A stretch of 6,741 bases of DNA, taken from Actinomycetota bacterium (lineage in GTDB: Bacteria; Actinomycetota; UBA4738). Each line of letters opens with the position of its first letter. Within the stretch, counting starts at the first letter, position 1. The DNA is taken from the NCBI GenBank assembly GCA_005885025.1, contig VAYC01000087.1, positions 5,299 to 12,039 of the forward strand. Direction: 5' to 3'. The notes beneath the pieces are model-generated. The model was given only the letters and a program-made list of their open reading frames with translations, was not told the origin of the DNA and searched no databases. Below, piece after piece: positions 5,878 through 6,741 of the stretch. The translations under genes and the position numbers were made by a program.

Positions 5878-6741
5878 CGATCGGCAAGGGGACCCTCATC
5901 ATCCTGGCCACCGTCCTGGCCGCGGCGGTGACCTTCCTGGTTGCCCTGCGGAACCGCCGGGCCACGTTCCTGACCGCCGAGAACCACCGGGGCGAGCGGA
6001 TCCCGGTGGTGCTGGGGATTGCCATCACGGCCGGTCTCATGGTCGGGGTGCTGTCCGTGCTCGTGGCCGACTTCCGCAACCATCGGGTCGTGCCCACGGC
6101 CAAGGGGACGGCCGAGATCCTAGGCGGGATCCTCCTGGTGTTCCTGGCCGGCCTCCAGGACGACGCTCGTCCCACCCGGACCCACGGGCTTGTCTGGCAC
6201 TTCCAGCAGCTCGCTCGAGGCCGGCTCACCCCGGGGATCGTGAAGCTCGCCGTGTCCGTGCTCGCGGCGGCCGTGTTCCTGCTGGCCACTCGCCAGCACG
6301 GTCTCCGGCTGGCCCTGGGGATCCCCTTCGTGGCCGGGGCGGCGAACCTGTGGAATCTGATGGACGTGGCCCCCGGCAGGGCGATCAAGTTCTTCCTTCC
6401 CGTCTCGGGCGTTGCGCTGGGGCTGGCTCCCGGCCGGGGGTTCGCCGTGTTCGAGTGGGCGGCCATCGCGGCGGCCCTGGCGGCGCTGCCCTTCGACCTG
6501 GGGGAGGTGGCGATGCTCGGCGACTCCGGGGCCTACGTGTTGGGGTTCGTGGCCGGCAGCGCCCTCTTCCTGCGGTTGTCCACGCCCGGGGTGGCCATCG
6601 CCCTGGCGCTCGTCGTCCTCCTGCACGCCCTGGCCGAGACCGTCACGCTGAGCCGGCTGGTCTCTGCCTTTCCGCCCCTGCGGTGGTTCGATCGCCTGGG
6701 GCGGCTCCGCGAAGAGGGGCGGGCGACGGAAGAACCCTCTC
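5874..6741 (+). CDS. MraY/WecA-like (GT4) polyprenyl-phosphate sugar-1-phosphate transferase, right edge open
   Basis: The visible 289 residues form a polytopic membrane protein with about eight to ten hydrophobic helices (for example 7-25, 43-65 and 79-95). Family enzymes transfer a sugar-1-phosphate from a UDP-sugar to undecaprenyl or decaprenyl phosphate. Key motifs are FLAGLQDDARPTRTHGL, with the Asp pair D96-D97 equivalent to the MraY DDxxK region; NLWNLMDVAPGRAIK (158-172), where MraY has NLTDGLDG and D164 is retained; and LGDSG (215-219), equivalent to the GDSG loop. The PGRAIK variant and the absence of the MraY C-terminal HHH motif separate it from true MraY, so lipid I synthesis is unlikely. 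The ATG start shares ATGA with the glycosyltransferase stop. No stop codon is reached, but the polar end following PPLRWFDRLGRL suggests the gene finishes just past the edge. The substrate is unknown. Confidence 0.85.
   Translation, partial: MTIGKGTLIILATVLAAAVTFLVALRNRRATFLTAENHRGERIPVVLGIAITAGLMVGVLSVLVADFRNHRVVPTAKGTAEILGGILLVFLAGLQDDARPTRTHGLVWHFQQLARGRLTPGIVKLAVSVLAAAVFLLATRQHGLRLALGIPFVAGAANLWNLMDVAPGRAIKFFLPVSGVALGLAPGRGFAVFEWAAIAAALAALPFDLGEVAMLGDSGAYVLGFVAGSALFLRLSTPGVAIALALVVLLHALAETVTLSRLVSAFPPLRWFDRLGRLREEGRATEEPS

Noticed and set aside
5874..6741. Calling the last gene mraY (lipid I synthase)
   Set aside because: The C-terminal HHH motif and the NLTDGLDG sequence are lacking, and it is outside a cell-wall (mur) gene cluster.

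Overview
This window is high-GC, tightly packed bacterial DNA that looks like an actinobacterium (Actinomycetota). It may be a deep-branching or uncultured lineage, but that is inference. The evidence is the gene order tlyA - NAD kinase - steA - steB, which matches the Mycobacterium tuberculosis block Rv1694 (tlyA), Rv1695 (ppnK), Rv1697 (steA) and Rv1698 (steB/mctB), except that recN (Rv1696) is absent. Start codons are mostly GTG (six of nine genes), with one TTG and two ATG. No tRNA, rRNA, CRISPR array or mobile element was seen, and no gap between genes exceeds about 100 bases.

Layout. Positions 1-862 carry a leftward pair: a small SCP2-type lipid-binding protein followed by a rhomboid intramembrane protease whose C-terminal half lies beyond the left edge. 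A short divergent promoter region (about 863-962) holds a perfect TATAAT on the minus strand inside an inverted repeat, and a likely leaderless promoter on the plus strand. From 963 to the right edge everything runs rightward, probably largely as one transcript: a phasin/UbiK-like coiled-coil protein, the rRNA methyltransferase TlyA, NAD kinase, the cell-separation proteins SteA and SteB, a family 2 glycosyltransferase, and a MraY/WecA-like polyprenyl-phosphate sugar-phosphate transferase that runs to or just past the right edge. Most junctions overlap (8, 4, 29 and 4 nt), so translational coupling is likely. The one larger gap is the 50 nt between NAD kinase and steA, where recN would be expected; it carries a hairpin and a dyad over the steA ribosome binding site.

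How the genes fit together. TlyA and NAD kinase are housekeeping functions (ribosome methylation, NADP supply). SteA, SteB, the glycosyltransferase and the MraY-like enzyme look like an envelope module: two proteins tied to daughter-cell separation plus two enzymes able to start and extend a lipid-linked glycan at the membrane. That block is the best candidate here for an under-described system. A second candidate is the divergent pairing of an SCP2 lipid-binding protein with a UbiK-like coiled-coil protein, which recalls the UbiJ-UbiK complex of proteobacteria in an organism expected to use menaquinone.
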